In this document: positions 38,663 through 47,368 of the stretch, in pieces
How positions within the stretch are numbered: the stretch's first letter is position 1
Layout of the letters: every line of letters starts with the position of its first letter
NCBI RefSeq assembly: GCF_024170165.1
Contig: NZ_JALJXP010000007.1
Span: 124,001-188,000, forward strand
DNA: 64,000 nucleotides
Direction of reading: 5' to 3'
Source: Pseudomonas nitroreducens
GTDB taxonomy: Bacteria > Pseudomonadota > Gammaproteobacteria > Pseudomonadales > Pseudomonadaceae
Position numbers and translations under genes: made by a program
Notes under the pieces: generated by a model
Databases searched by the model: none
What the model saw: only the letters and a program-made list of their open reading frames with translations
What the model was told of the DNA's origin: nothing

Positions 38663-38963
38663 CGGCGAATCTCCGGTCGCTGGGATGGGCGCCAGTAGAC
38701 CAGCGGCAGATTGCCATCCTGTGACAGCCGTCGCGTGCTCGGGAAGCTTCACGGCGCGGTCATCGCCCTGCAACAAGCGCCACTGCGGCGCACCCGAACG
38801 GGACGCGGGAAACACCGTCGCACCGCTTCGAAGCAGGCGAACCGGTGGCGAATGTTCACGAAACGACGCGATCCGGCAGTTTGCGACCGGGTACCGGGGA
38901 GTGGCACGGCCACTGCACGACGGCATGGGTCGTGTCTTTCATCCTCTGTCCTGGAGACCTCGC
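38663..38963 (+). other. Upstream region of the ethanolamine operon, 301 bp
   Basis: This gap separates the leftward kinase gene from the rightward permease gene. It holds a sigma-54 promoter (38902-38917) near its right end; the remaining 240 bp would carry the enhancer-binding-protein sites and the kinase promoter. I see no clear dyad repeat that I would name as the enhancer site. Confidence 0.55.
38902..38917 (+). promoter_or_regulatory. Sigma-54 (RpoN) promoter of the ethanolamine operon
   Basis: TGGCACG-N4-CTGCA matches the -24/-12 consensus TGGCACG-N4-TTGCW in all but one position, with GG and GC at the correct spacing. Transcription would start near 38928, 36 bases before the permease ATG, which has a GGAG ribosome site. 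RpoN- and EatR-dependent control is known for ethanolamine genes in P. aeruginosa. Confidence 0.85.
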
Positions 38964-40328
38964 ATGAGCACGCAACTCAAACCCACCCTGGGCACCCTGC
39001 ACCTGTGGGGCATCGCCGTGGGCCTGGTGATTTCCGGTGAGTATTTCGGCTGGAGCTACGGCTGGGGCGTGGCCGGCACCCTCGGCTTCCTGGTCACCAC
39101 CCTGCTGGTGGCGACCATGTACACCTGCTTCATTTTCAGCTTCACCGAACTGACCACCGCCATTCCCCACGCCGGCGGGCCCTTCGCCTACAGCCGCCGC
39201 GCCTTCGGCGAGAAAGGCGGGCTGGTCGCCGGGCTGGCCACGCTGATCGAGTTCGTCTTCGCCCCGCCGGCCATTGCCATGGCCATCGGCGCCTACCTCA
39301 ACGTGCAGTTCCCGTCCCTCGATCCGAAGCACGCGGCGGTCGGCGCGTACCTGATCTTCATGACCCTGAACATCCTGGGCGTCAGCATCGCGGCCACCTT
39401 CGAGCTGATCGTCACCCTCCTCGCAGTAGCCGAGTTGCTGGTGTTCATGGGCGTGGTCGCGCCGGGCTTCAGCTTCAGCAACTTCGTGCTCAATGGCTGG
39501 GCCGGCTCCGACAGCTTCGGCGGCGCGGCCATCGGCGGGATCTTCGCGGCGATCCCCTTCGCCATCTGGTTCTTCCTCGCCATCGAGGGCGCGGCCATGG
39601 CCGCCGAGGAAGCCAAGGACCCGAAACGCACCATTCCCAAGGCCTACGTCAGCGGCATCCTGACCCTGGTGGTGCTGGCCATCGGCGTGATGCTGTTCGC
39701 CGGCGGGGCAGGCGACTGGAAGGCCCTCTCGGGCATCAACGACCCGCTGCCGCAGGCCATGAAAATGGTGGTCGGCGAGAACTCCGGCTGGCTGCACATG
39801 CTGGTGTGGATCGGCCTGTTCGGCCTGGTGGCCAGCTTCCACGGCATCATCCTGGGCTACTCGCGGCAGTTCTTCGCCCTCGCCCGAGCCGGCTACCTGC
39901 CACGCGGCCTGGCCAAGCTGTCACGCTTCCAGACGCCGCACCGGGCGATCATCGCCGGCGGCCTGGTGGGCATCGCGGCGATCTACAGCGACGGCCTGAT
40001 CGCCCTGCAGGGCATGAGCCTGACCGCGGCGATGATCACCATGAGCGTGTTCGGCGCCATCGTCATGTACATCATGAGCATGCTCAGCCTGTTCAAGCTG
40101 CGCCGCAGCGAACCGGACCTGGAGCGCAGCTTCCGCGCGCCGGGCTTCCCCGTGGTGCCGGGCATCGCCCTGGCACTCGCCGTGGTGTGCCTGGCGGCGA
40201 TGCTGTGGTTCAACCTGCAGATCGCCGGGATCTTCCTCGGCTTCATGGCGGCCGGCTTCCTTTACTTCCAGCTCACCGCCAGCCATCGCGCCAGCGCCCC
40301 GGCGGACGCTATGCTGACAGGAGCCTGA
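38964..40328 (+). CDS. Ethanolamine permease (APC superfamily)
   Basis: The 454-residue protein is an amino acid-polyamine-organocation transporter with about twelve hydrophobic helices. It has the ethanolamine-permease start TLHLWGIAVGLVISGEYFGWSYGWGVAGTLGFLVTTL and the internal EGAAMAAEEAKDPKRTIPKAYVSGI of the family. Ethanolamine import is assigned because eutB and eutC follow directly on the same strand. It is the first gene of the operon, behind a sigma-54 promoter. The P. aeruginosa equivalent lies elsewhere in the chromosome. Confidence 0.92.
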   Translation: MSTQLKPTLGTLHLWGIAVGLVISGEYFGWSYGWGVAGTLGFLVTTLLVATMYTCFIFSFTELTTAIPHAGGPFAYSRRAFGEKGGLVAGLATLIEFVFAPPAIAMAIGAYLNVQFPSLDPKHAAVGAYLIFMTLNILGVSIAATFELIVTLLAVAELLVFMGVVAPGFSFSNFVLNGWAGSDSFGGAAIGGIFAAIPFAIWFFLAIEGAAMAAEEAKDPKRTIPKAYVSGILTLVVLAIGVMLFAGGAGDWKALSGINDPLPQAMKMVVGENSGWLHMLVWIGLFGLVASFHGIILGYSRQFFALARAGYLPRGLAKLSRFQTPHRAIIAGGLVGIAAIYSDGLIALQGMSLTAAMITMSVFGAIVMYIMSMLSLFKLRRSEPDLERSFRAPGFPVVPGIALALAVVCLAAMLWFNLQIAGIFLGFMAAGFLYFQLTASHRASAPADAMLTGA

Positions 40329-40385
40329 CAGCCACCCACTGCGCGCCGGTTCCTGTGGCCGGCACGCAGCCACCGGGACGTTCGC

Positions 40386-41759
40386 ATGCCGTACCAGACC
40401 TCCGTCGGTAGCCTGACCTACCACTTTGCCGACCTGAAGACCCTGCTCGCCAAGGCCAGCCCGGCGCGCTCCGGCGATGCCCTGGCGGGCCTGGCCGCCG
40501 ACAGCTACGAAGAGCGCATGGCGGCGAAGATCGCCCTCGCCGAGGTGCCACTGCAGCGCTTCCTCGATGAGGCGCTGATCCCCTACGAAGCCGATGAAGT
40601 CACCCGGTTGATCATCGACAGCCACGACACCGCCGCTTTCGCACCGATCCGTCATCTGAGCGTCGGCGATTTCCGCGACTGGCTGCTGCTGGACAGCACC
40701 GACAGTGCCACGCTGTCAGCTGCCGCCAGAGGCATCACCCCGGAGATGGCCGCAGCGGTCAGCAAGCTGATGCGCAATCAGGACCTGATCCTGGTGGCGA
40801 AGAAGTGCCGCGTGGTCACGCGCTTCCGTAACACCATCGGCCTGCCCGGCCACCTCTCGGTGCGCCTGCAGCCCAACCACCCCACGGACGATCTGCGCGG
40901 CATCGCTGCCAGCATGCTCGATGGCCTGCTCTATGGCTGCGGCGATGCGGTGGTGGGCATCAACCCGGCGAGCGATTCGCCAGCCACGCTGATGCAGTTG
41001 TGGCGGATGATGGACGAACTGCGCCAGCGCTTCGAGATTCCCCTGCAGAGCTGCGTGCTCACCCATGTCACCTCGCAGATCCAGGCCATCGAGGCCGGCG
41101 CGCCGATCGATCTGGTGTTCCAGTCCATCGCCGGCACGCAGAAGACCAACGAGAGCTTCGGCATCGACCTCGCCCTGCTGCGCGAAGCCCACGCCGCGGC
41201 GCTGTCGCTGGGCCGCGGCACACTGGGCGACAATGTCATGTACTTCGAGACGGGCCAGGGCAGCGCCCTCTCCGCAGGCGGCCACCATGGCGTCGACCAG
41301 CAGACCTGCGAAGCCCGCGCCTATGCCGTGGCTCGCGAGTTCCGCCCGCTGCTGACCAACACCGTGGTCGGCTTCATCGGCCCGGAGTACCTCTACGACG
41401 GCAAGCAGATCATTCGCGCGGGGCTGGAAGACCACTTCTGCGCCAAGCTGCTGGGTGTGCCCATGGGTTGCGATGTCTGCTACACCAACCACGCCGAGGC
41501 TGACCAGGATGACATGGACAACCTGCTGACCTTGCTGGGCGCGGCGGGCATCACCTTCATCATGGGTATCCCCGGCGCCGACGACATCATGCTCAACTAC
41601 CAGAGCACCTCCTTCCACGATGCCCTCTACCTGCGCAGCACCCTGGGCCTGAAGCGCGCACCGGAGTTCGACGCCTGGCTGGCGAAGATGGCGATCACCG
41701 AAGCCTCCGGGCAGTTGCGGCCGATCGGCCGTGGCCACGATCTGCTGAACGCATTCTGA
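40386..41759 (+). CDS. eutB: Ethanolamine ammonia-lyase large subunit EutB
   Basis: EutB is the adenosylcobalamin-dependent catalytic subunit that converts ethanolamine to acetaldehyde and ammonia. The 457-residue protein is full length, with the TIM-barrel landmarks LIPYEADEVTRLIID, VGINPASDSPATL, MYFETGQGSALSAGGHHGVDQQTCEARAYAVA (carrying the substrate-binding glutamate) and MGCDVCYTNHAEADQDDMDNL. It needs EutC, encoded 12 bp downstream. No microcompartment shell genes are present, as usual in Pseudomonas, so the acetaldehyde must be handled by dehydrogenases encoded elsewhere. Confidence 0.97.
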   Translation: MPYQTSVGSLTYHFADLKTLLAKASPARSGDALAGLAADSYEERMAAKIALAEVPLQRFLDEALIPYEADEVTRLIIDSHDTAAFAPIRHLSVGDFRDWLLLDSTDSATLSAAARGITPEMAAAVSKLMRNQDLILVAKKCRVVTRFRNTIGLPGHLSVRLQPNHPTDDLRGIAASMLDGLLYGCGDAVVGINPASDSPATLMQLWRMMDELRQRFEIPLQSCVLTHVTSQIQAIEAGAPIDLVFQSIAGTQKTNESFGIDLALLREAHAAALSLGRGTLGDNVMYFETGQGSALSAGGHHGVDQQTCEARAYAVAREFRPLLTNTVVGFIGPEYLYDGKQIIRAGLEDHFCAKLLGVPMGCDVCYTNHAEADQDDMDNLLTLLGAAGITFIMGIPGADDIMLNYQSTSFHDALYLRSTLGLKRAPEFDAWLAKMAITEASGQLRPIGRGHDLLNAF

Positions 41760-41771
41760 GGAGCGGCAAGC

Positions 41772-42548
41772 ATGGACCTGATCCAGAACGACCCGTGGGA
41801 CGAACTGCGCGCGCACACTTGCGCGCGCATCGCGCTGGGCCGGGTCGGCTCCAGCCTGCCAACCCGCGAGGTGCTGAAGTTCGGCCTGGCCCATGCCCAG
41901 GCCCGCGATGCAGTGCACCACCCGCTGGACTTCGAGGCGCTGCAGCAGGCACTGGCCCACGAGGGCTTCCGCGTCCTGCGTGCGCGCAGCGAGGCGCCGG
42001 ATCGCCAGACCTACCTGCTGCGCCCGGACCTGGGCCGCGCGCTGCATCCCGACAGCCAGTGGCAGCTCAAGGGCGAGAAAGCCGCCACGGAGCTGGTCAT
42101 CGTGGTCGCTGACGGCCTCTCCTCCTTCGCCATCGAGCAACACGCGCTGCCGCTGCTGAACGCCCTGCGCGAGCGCTTCGCCACCGATTGGCAACACACG
42201 CCGGTGGTGCTCGCCGAACAGGGCCGCGTGGCCATCGGCGACGGTATCGGCCAAGCGCTGGGAGCGAAGCTCGCGCTGGTGCTGATCGGCGAACGCCCCG
42301 GCCTCAGCTCGCCGGACAGCCTCGGCCTCTACCTCACCTGGCAACCGCGCGTCGGGCGCATGGACAGCGAGCGCAACTGCATCTCCAATGTGCGCCCGCA
42401 GGGGTTGCCCTACGAGCTGGCGGCGCACAAGCTCGCCCACTTGCTGCAGCAAACCCTGCGCCTGCGGGTGAGCGGCGTGCGGCTCAAGGACGACAGCGAC
42501 CTGCCCGAAGCAATTTCTGTGAACCGGCCCGCGCCTGACAAGGTCTGA
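41772..42548 (+). CDS. eutC: Ethanolamine ammonia-lyase small subunit EutC
   Basis: EutC (258 residues) contributes with EutB to the cobalamin-binding face. Family motifs are TCARIALGRVGSSLPTREVLKFGLAHAQARDAVHHPLDF, LVIVVADGLSSFAIEQHALPLL, GEARVAIGD-type VAIGDGIGQALGAKLALVLIGERPGLSSPDSLGLYLT and ERNCISNVRPQGLPYELAAHKLAHLL. It is the last recognisable ethanolamine gene; neither the EatR activator nor a reactivase (EutA) gene is in the window. Confidence 0.96.
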   Translation: MDLIQNDPWDELRAHTCARIALGRVGSSLPTREVLKFGLAHAQARDAVHHPLDFEALQQALAHEGFRVLRARSEAPDRQTYLLRPDLGRALHPDSQWQLKGEKAATELVIVVADGLSSFAIEQHALPLLNALRERFATDWQHTPVVLAEQGRVAIGDGIGQALGAKLALVLIGERPGLSSPDSLGLYLTWQPRVGRMDSERNCISNVRPQGLPYELAAHKLAHLLQQTLRLRVSGVRLKDDSDLPEAISVNRPAPDKV

Positions 42549-42595
42549 AGCACAGCGTATCGTGATGTTCTACTGCCACTGTCGGAGACGGGACC

Positions 42596-42766
42596 ATGCC
42601 CTGGTATGCCTGGTTGATCATCGCCCTAGCCCTGGGCTCCATCGTCGGCGCGCTGATGATGCTGCGCGACACCGCGAAGAAGCTCCCGCTCACCGAGGAG
42701 CAGCTCAAGCGCATCCATGAGCGCAACGCCGAGATGGATGCCAAGGAAGCCGACGACAAGCAGTGA
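42596..42766 (+). CDS. Small membrane protein (DUF2897-like)
   Basis: A 56-residue open frame with one N-terminal membrane helix (WYAWLIIALALGSIVGALMML) followed by a charged tail (KKLPLTEEQLKRIHERNAEMDAKEADD). The pattern fits the DUF2897 family of short Gammaproteobacterial membrane proteins with no known function. It follows eutC by 47 bp and has a GGAGACGGG ribosome site. Confidence 0.7.
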   Translation: MPWYAWLIIALALGSIVGALMMLRDTAKKLPLTEEQLKRIHERNAEMDAKEADDKQ

Positions 42767-42866
42767 TAATCGCCTAACTGACTGACGCTTCAGTCAAAAA
42801 CTGGCGGCAGGCATGGCCAGCGGCAGTCGAAATTGCCTAGACTGCGCCTCCTTTTGGGAGGAAAGA

Positions 42867-43631
42867 ATGCTCAGGAAACTCCTGCCGCTGCTGCCAATCC
42901 TGTTGTTGCTCTGCGGATTCACGCTGGGTTTCGTCCAGCCGGTGGGGTTGCTGATCGGCGCCGTCTACCTCGCCTGGACCCTCTACGGCGAGCATCGTCT
43001 GCCGCGTCTGCTCTGGTGGCTGGTGTGCCTCGTGCTCAGTATCGCCCTGGCCGCTCACCTGCTGCCGGGCACTACCTCCTGGACCCTCTGGCCGGTGCGT
43101 CAGCTCAGCCCGGACGCTCCCGTCTATGCGCTGCACCTGTCCTGGGACAAGGCGCTGGTCGGCGCGACCCTGCTCGCCTGGTGGCTGCGCCGCGCCCCGG
43201 TACCGACGGAGAAGCGCTCGCCGGACTTCGCCGCCATTGTCATCGTCACCACGCTGTTCGCCGTGCCACTGGTGGCCGTCGCCGGTGGCCTGGTGGTATG
43301 GAACCCGAAATGGCCGCCCGGCTTCTGGCTATGGATGCTGGTCAATGTCTGCGTGATCTCGCTGACCGAGGAGGCCTTCTTCCGCGGGCTGCTGCAGAGC
43401 GAACTGGTGCGCCGCTTCGGCCCCCTCGCCGGGGTGGCAGTCGCCAGCGTGCTGTTCGGCATGGTGCACTGGCCGATCAACCCGCTGTTCGCCGTGGTCG
43501 CCGGCATCGCCGGCCTGGGCTACGGCCTGGCCTTCTACTTCAGCGGCCGTCTGTTGGTACCGATTCTGCTGCATGCGGCGGTGAACTGCCTGCACCTGCT
43601 GCTGTTCAGTTATCCGCTACGAATTATCTGA
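42867..43631 (+). CDS. CPBP family glutamic-type intramembrane protease
   Basis: The 254-residue protein has about seven hydrophobic helices and the three CPBP (Abi) motifs: TEEAFFRGLL with the catalytic EE pair and arginine, FGMVHWPINP, and a final HAAVNCL. The family includes Rce1-type proteases; bacterial members mature peptides or act in immunity, but no specific substrate is known. The start MLRKLLPLLP has a GGGAGGAAAG ribosome site 5 bases upstream. It is followed by a REP palindrome, then the convergent atuR gene. Confidence 0.88.
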   Translation: MLRKLLPLLPILLLLCGFTLGFVQPVGLLIGAVYLAWTLYGEHRLPRLLWWLVCLVLSIALAAHLLPGTTSWTLWPVRQLSPDAPVYALHLSWDKALVGATLLAWWLRRAPVPTEKRSPDFAAIVIVTTLFAVPLVAVAGGLVVWNPKWPPGFWLWMLVNVCVISLTEEAFFRGLLQSELVRRFGPLAGVAVASVLFGMVHWPINPLFAVVAGIAGLGYGLAFYFSGRLLVPILLHAAVNCLHLLLFSYPLRII

Positions 43632-43646
43632 GCCAAGCCGCTTTTC

Positions 43647-43715
43647 TGTAGGAGCGAGCTTGCTCGCGAACCAGTTCCGCTGCGGGGGCCATTCGCGAGC
43701 AAGCTCGCTCCTACG
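43647..43715. repeat. REP-type palindrome
   Basis: A 24-bp arm starting TGTAGGAGCGAGC (43647-43670) is repeated in inverted form at 43692-43715, separated by a GC-rich loop. The same sequence pair occurs at 53211-53280. It is a typical Pseudomonas repetitive extragenic palindrome, probably mobilised by a REP-associated transposase, and lies between two converging genes. Confidence 0.92.
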
Positions 43716-43741
43716 AAGAGCCCTGCGCCAAGCGCTGGAAA

Positions 43742-44413
43742 TTAATCGCGCATCACCAGCAGCAAAGCCTGCTCGGCCAGCTCCTCGAGGGTCAGGCTGC
43801 CCTCGGGGCGGAACCAGGTGATCGACCAGGACAGCGCCCCGGTGAGAAAGCGCCGCAGGATGAACGGGTCACCCTGGCTGAAACCGGCCAGTCGCGCCTC
43901 TTCCAGCACCTCCAGCCACATCTGCTCGTAGATGTCGCGCAGGCTGAGGATGTACGCCTGGCCCTCTTCGGACAGCGAGCGCCATTCGTAGACCAGCACC
44001 GCCATCGCCTCGCCGGTGCCGCCCGTGATCGACTGCAACTCGCAGCGGATCAGCGCCAGCAGTCGCTCGCGCAGGGTCGTGGCATCGGCCAGGGCGGCGC
44101 GCATCAGGGCGGTGTTGTAGAGGATGGTTTCCTCCATCACCGAGCGGAGGATCTCGTCCTTGCTCTTGAAGTGATGAAAGATACTGCCGGACTGGATACC
44201 CACCGCGCCGGCCAGGTCGCGCACCGTGGTGCGCTCGTAGCCCTTGCTGCGGAACAGGTGCGCGGCCGTGTGCAACAGCTTGCCGCGGGCGCTTTCCGGG
44301 TCGGTGATCTGCCCGGCCTTGACCAGCTCCAGCATGACTTCGCGGGCTTTGCGGTCATCCACGCTGCTCTCTCCCCATGAGGCCCATCGGCCGATCTGCT
44401 CAGGGCGATTCAT
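43742..44413 (-). CDS. atuR: TetR family repressor AtuR
   Basis: AtuR represses the acyclic terpene utilisation genes and is relieved when a terpenoid acyl-CoA binds. The 223-residue product has a TetR helix-turn-helix (ESARGKLLHTAAHLFRSKGYERTTVRDLAGAVGIQSGSIFHHFKSKDEI, about 52-102) and the helical ligand domain. A GTG 17 codons downstream (44362), preceded by GGGGAGAG at good spacing, gives a 206-residue alternative closer to the usual TetR length; the true start is open. It is divergent from atuA across 168 bp that contain two palindromic operators. Confidence 0.9.
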   Translation of the reverse strand: MNRPEQIGRWASWGESSVDDRKAREVMLELVKAGQITDPESARGKLLHTAAHLFRSKGYERTTVRDLAGAVGIQSGSIFHHFKSKDEILRSVMEETILYNTALMRAALADATTLRERLLALIRCELQSITGGTGEAMAVLVYEWRSLSEEGQAYILSLRDIYEQMWLEVLEEARLAGFSQGDPFILRRFLTGALSWSITWFRPEGSLTLEELAEQALLLVMRD

Positions 44414-44470
44414 CGAAACGCCCTGCAAGTGCTTGTGTTGTCTGACGAAATGTAAGCCCCCGAAGCCCAA

Positions 44471-44486
44471 CCAAGCAAGCGCTTGG
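44471..44486. promoter_or_regulatory. Predicted AtuR operator 1
   Basis: CCAAGC (44471-44476) and GCTTGG (44481-44486) form a palindrome with the 4-base centre AAGC. P. aeruginosa AtuR is reported to bind two inverted repeats in the atuR-atuA intergenic region. Confidence 0.8.
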
Positions 44487-44528
44487 CCATCCAATGGTTG
44501 GGGTTGTCGTTCTTTCGGGGCTTTTCAA

Positions 44529-44544
44529 CCAAGCGCTTGCTTGG
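44529..44544. promoter_or_regulatory. Predicted AtuR operator 2
   Basis: The same arms, CCAAGC (44529-44534) and GCTTGG (44539-44544), with the centre GCTT, the reverse complement of operator 1. The centres are 58 bp apart, and this site lies 38 bp before the atuA ATG. Confidence 0.8.
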
Positions 44545-44581
44545 TAATGTCGATCCATCACTCAGCGTCACGGGCAGAACA

Positions 44582-46381
44582 ATGACTAGAACCGTACGTA
44601 TCGGCTGCGCCTCCGCCTTCTGGGGCGACACCTCCACCGCCGCCGCCCAACTGGTGCGCGGCGCGGAAATGGATTACCTGGTATTCGACTATCTCGCCGA
44701 AATCACCATGTCGATCATGGCCGGCGCGCGCCTGAAGAATCCCGAGGCAGGCTACGCCACCGATTTCGTCGAAGTGATGACACCGCTGCTGGGGGACATC
44801 GCGGCCAAGAAGGTGCGGGTGATCAGCAACGCCGGCGGGGTGAATCCCAGCGCCTGCGCCAGCGCCCTGGCCACCGCCTGCGAGAAGGCCGGCGTGGCGC
44901 TGAAGATCGCCGTGGTGCACGGCGACAACCTGCAGCCGCGCCAGGGCGAGCTGGCCAAAGCCGGCATCCGCGAGATGTTCAGCGAAGCGCCGATGCCACC
45001 GATGTGCGTCTCGGTCAACGCCTACCTCGGCGCCCCCGGCATCGTCCAGGCACTGAAAGCCGGCGCCGACATCGTCATCACCGGTCGCGTGGTCGACAGC
45101 GCGGTGGTCAGCGCCGCCCTGGTGCATGAATTCGGCTGGGCCTGGAACGACTACGACAAACTGGCCCAGGCCGCGCTGGCCGGGCACATCATCGAGTGCG
45201 GCGCGCAGTGCACCGGCGGCAATTTCACCGACTGGGAAAGCGTGCCGGACTACGAGCACATCGGCTTCCCCGTCGTCGAAGTACAGGCCGATGGCGACTT
45301 CGTGGTGACCAAGCCGCAGGGCACCGGCGGGCTGGTGACGCCGCTGTCGGTGGGCGAGCAGATGCTCTACGAGATCGGCGACCCGCGTGCCTACCTGCTG
45401 CCCGACGTGGTCTGCGATTTCACCCAGGTCCAGATCGCCCAGGCAGGCGACAACCGCGTGGCCGTCAGCGGCGCGCGCGGCCTGCCGCCCACCGGGCAAT
45501 ACAAGGTCAGCGCCACCTACCCGGACGGCTTCCGCTGCACCGCCAGTTGCCTGATCGCCGGCATCGACGCGGTGAAAAAGGCCGAGCGGGTCAGCCAGGC
45601 GATCATCGCCAAGACCGAGGAAATCCTCATGGAACGCGGCTGGGGCCCGTACCGCGAGGTCAGCGTCGAACTGCTCGGCAGCGAGGCCACCTATGGCCCG
45701 CACGGGCGCCGCAGCGACAACCGCGAGATCGTGGTGAAGCTCGCCGTACGCCACAGCCGCAAGGAAGCCCTGGTACTGTTCTCCCGCGAGATCGCCCAGG
45801 CCGCCACCGGCATGGCGCCGGGCCTGACCGGCATAGTCGGCGGGCGCCCGACCGTGTACCCGGTAATCCGCCTGTTCTCCTTCCTGATCGACAAGGGCAG
45901 CTGCGAGCTGGCCGTGGACATCGATGGTGAGCGCCACGGTGCCGCCCTGCCCGCCCTCGACACCTTCGACCCGGCCGCGCTGGCCGACGACATTCCGGTA
46001 CCGGCCGCCAAGGGTCCGGCCCAGGCCAGCGTGCCGCTGGTGAAACTCGCCGTGGCGCGCTCCGGCGACAAGGGCAACCACAGCAACATCGGCGTCATGG
46101 CACGCAAGGCCGAATACCTGCCGTGGATCGCCGAGGCGCTGAGCGAAGGCGCCGTGGCCGAATGGATGCAGCATGTGCTCGACCCGCAGCTCGGCCGCGT
46201 CAGCCGCTGGCACCTGCCGGGGACGCACAGCCTGAATTTCCTGCTGGAGAACGCCCTGGGCGGCGGCGGCGTCGCCAGCCTGCGCATCGACCCGCAGGGC
46301 AAGGCATTCGCCCAGCAGTTGCTGGAATTCCCGGTGTCGGTGCCGCAGCAGATCGCCGATGAAGTGAACGCGCACCAATGA
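44582..46381 (+). CDS. atuA: AtuA, acyclic terpene utilisation protein (DUF1446)
   Basis: AtuA is required for growth on citronellol and geraniol but its reaction is not established. The 599-residue protein is a DUF1446 protein, with [42 protein letters not shown] at the start, a central domain ([37 protein letters not shown]) and a C-terminal domain ([33 protein letters not shown]) that resembles a separate AtuA-like family. It opens the atu operon, directly downstream of the two operators. The ATG at 44582 is chosen over an upstream TTG inside the operator region. Confidence 0.95.
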   Translation: MTRTVRIGCASAFWGDTSTAAAQLVRGAEMDYLVFDYLAEITMSIMAGARLKNPEAGYATDFVEVMTPLLGDIAAKKVRVISNAGGVNPSACASALATACEKAGVALKIAVVHGDNLQPRQGELAKAGIREMFSEAPMPPMCVSVNAYLGAPGIVQALKAGADIVITGRVVDSAVVSAALVHEFGWAWNDYDKLAQAALAGHIIECGAQCTGGNFTDWESVPDYEHIGFPVVEVQADGDFVVTKPQGTGGLVTPLSVGEQMLYEIGDPRAYLLPDVVCDFTQVQIAQAGDNRVAVSGARGLPPTGQYKVSATYPDGFRCTASCLIAGIDAVKKAERVSQAIIAKTEEILMERGWGPYREVSVELLGSEATYGPHGRRSDNREIVVKLAVRHSRKEALVLFSREIAQAATGMAPGLTGIVGGRPTVYPVIRLFSFLIDKGSCELAVDIDGERHGAALPALDTFDPAALADDIPVPAAKGPAQASVPLVKLAVARSGDKGNHSNIGVMARKAEYLPWIAEALSEGAVAEWMQHVLDPQLGRVSRWHLPGTHSLNFLLENALGGGGVASLRIDPQGKAFAQQLLEFPVSVPQQIADEVNAHQ

Positions 46382-46387
46382 AATGAA

Positions 46388-46465
46388 CGTAGGGCGCATG
46401 ACGCCAACGGCGTTATCCGCCAATCACAAACGGCGGATGAAGCGTGCCGCTTCATTCGCCCTACG
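46388..46465. repeat. Imperfect palindromic repeat between atuA and atuB
   Basis: The arms CGTAGGGCG (46388-46396) and CGCCCTACG (46457-46465) enclose an inner dyad around GGCGGAT/ATCCGCC. It belongs to a dispersed GTAGGGCG family distinct from the GTAGGAGCG REPs. Confidence 0.8.
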
Positions 46466-46489
46466 GGTTACCTCGGAGTCAGAACAACA

Positions 46490-47365
46490 ATGAGCTACGA
46501 CTCGATCTTCAAACCCGGCCTGTTCGACGGCCAGACCATCATCGTCACCGGCGGCGGCAGCGGCATCGGTCGCTGCACCGCCCACGAGCTGGCGGCCCTC
46601 GGCGCCCACGTGGTGCTGGTCGGACGCAAGGCGGAGAAGCTGGAGAAGACCGCTGGCGAAATCATCGAGGACGGCGGCAGCGCCAGCTGGCACAGCTGCG
46701 ACATCCGTGACGAGGAAGCGGTGAAGGCGCTGGTGGCGCAGGTCATCGCCGAGCGCGGGCCGATCCATCACCTGGTCAATAACGCCGGCGGCCAGTACCC
46801 CGCACCACTGGCCTCGATCAACCTCAAGGGCTTCGAGGCGGTGGTGCGCACCAACCTGGTGGGCGGCTTCCTGATGGCCCGCGAAGTGTTCAACCAGAGC
46901 CTGAGCAAGACCGGCGGCAGCATCGTCAACATGCTCGCCGACATGTGGGGCGGCATGCCCGGCATGGGCCACTCCGGCGCCGCCCGCGCCGGCATGGAGA
47001 ACTTCACCAAGACCGCCGCCATCGAGTGGGGGCACGCCGGGGTGCGCGTCAACGCCGTGGCGCCGGGCTGGGTCGCCTCCAGCGGCATGGACACCTACGA
47101 AGGCGCGTTCAAGGCGGTGATCCCGACCCTGCGCGAGCACGTACCGCTCAAGCGCATCGGCACCGAGTCGGAAGTCTCCGCCGCCATCGTATTCCTGCTC
47201 TCCCCCGGCGCCGCCTTCATCAGCGGCAATACCATCCGCATCGACGGCGCCGCCAGCCAGGGCAGCCGCGCCTTCCCGCTGGTGAAGGGCAAGCCGGGGC
47301 AGAGCCGTTCCTACAATGGCTTCCACCGTGCCTACCTGCCGGACGTCCTCAAGGATCAGGAGTAA
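46490..47365 (+). CDS. atuB: AtuB, short-chain dehydrogenase/reductase
   Basis: The 291-residue SDR has the nucleotide motif TGGGSGIG (about 21-28), NNAGG, and the catalytic Ser-Tyr-Lys region in unusual form: the segment reads MGHSGAARAGMENFTKTAA, in which the usual YxxxK tyrosine is replaced by serine/glycine, as in 2,4-dienoyl-CoA reductase-like SDRs. AtuB and AtuG are proposed to oxidise terpene alcohols or aldehydes or hydroxyacyl intermediates; the missing tyrosine argues that AtuB is more like an enoyl reductase. The C-terminus extends past the SDR core (SRAFPLVKGKPGQSRSYNGFHRAYLPD). It ends 3 bp before atuC. Confidence 0.92.
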   Translation: MSYDSIFKPGLFDGQTIIVTGGGSGIGRCTAHELAALGAHVVLVGRKAEKLEKTAGEIIEDGGSASWHSCDIRDEEAVKALVAQVIAERGPIHHLVNNAGGQYPAPLASINLKGFEAVVRTNLVGGFLMAREVFNQSLSKTGGSIVNMLADMWGGMPGMGHSGAARAGMENFTKTAAIEWGHAGVRVNAVAPGWVASSGMDTYEGAFKAVIPTLREHVPLKRIGTESEVSAAIVFLLSPGAAFISGNTIRIDGAASQGSRAFPLVKGKPGQSRSYNGFHRAYLPDVLKDQE

Positions 47366-47368
47366 GCG

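Noticed and set aside
38902..42548. Ethanolamine block as a recent mobile island
   Set aside because: No integrase, transposase, tRNA junction or change in base composition is visible at its edges, so it may be an old rearrangement.
43647..43715. REP palindrome considered as a transcription terminator for atuR and the CPBP gene
   Set aside because: It has no U-tract on either side and repeats elsewhere in the window, so it is listed as a repeat, though it may still slow decay from the 3' end.
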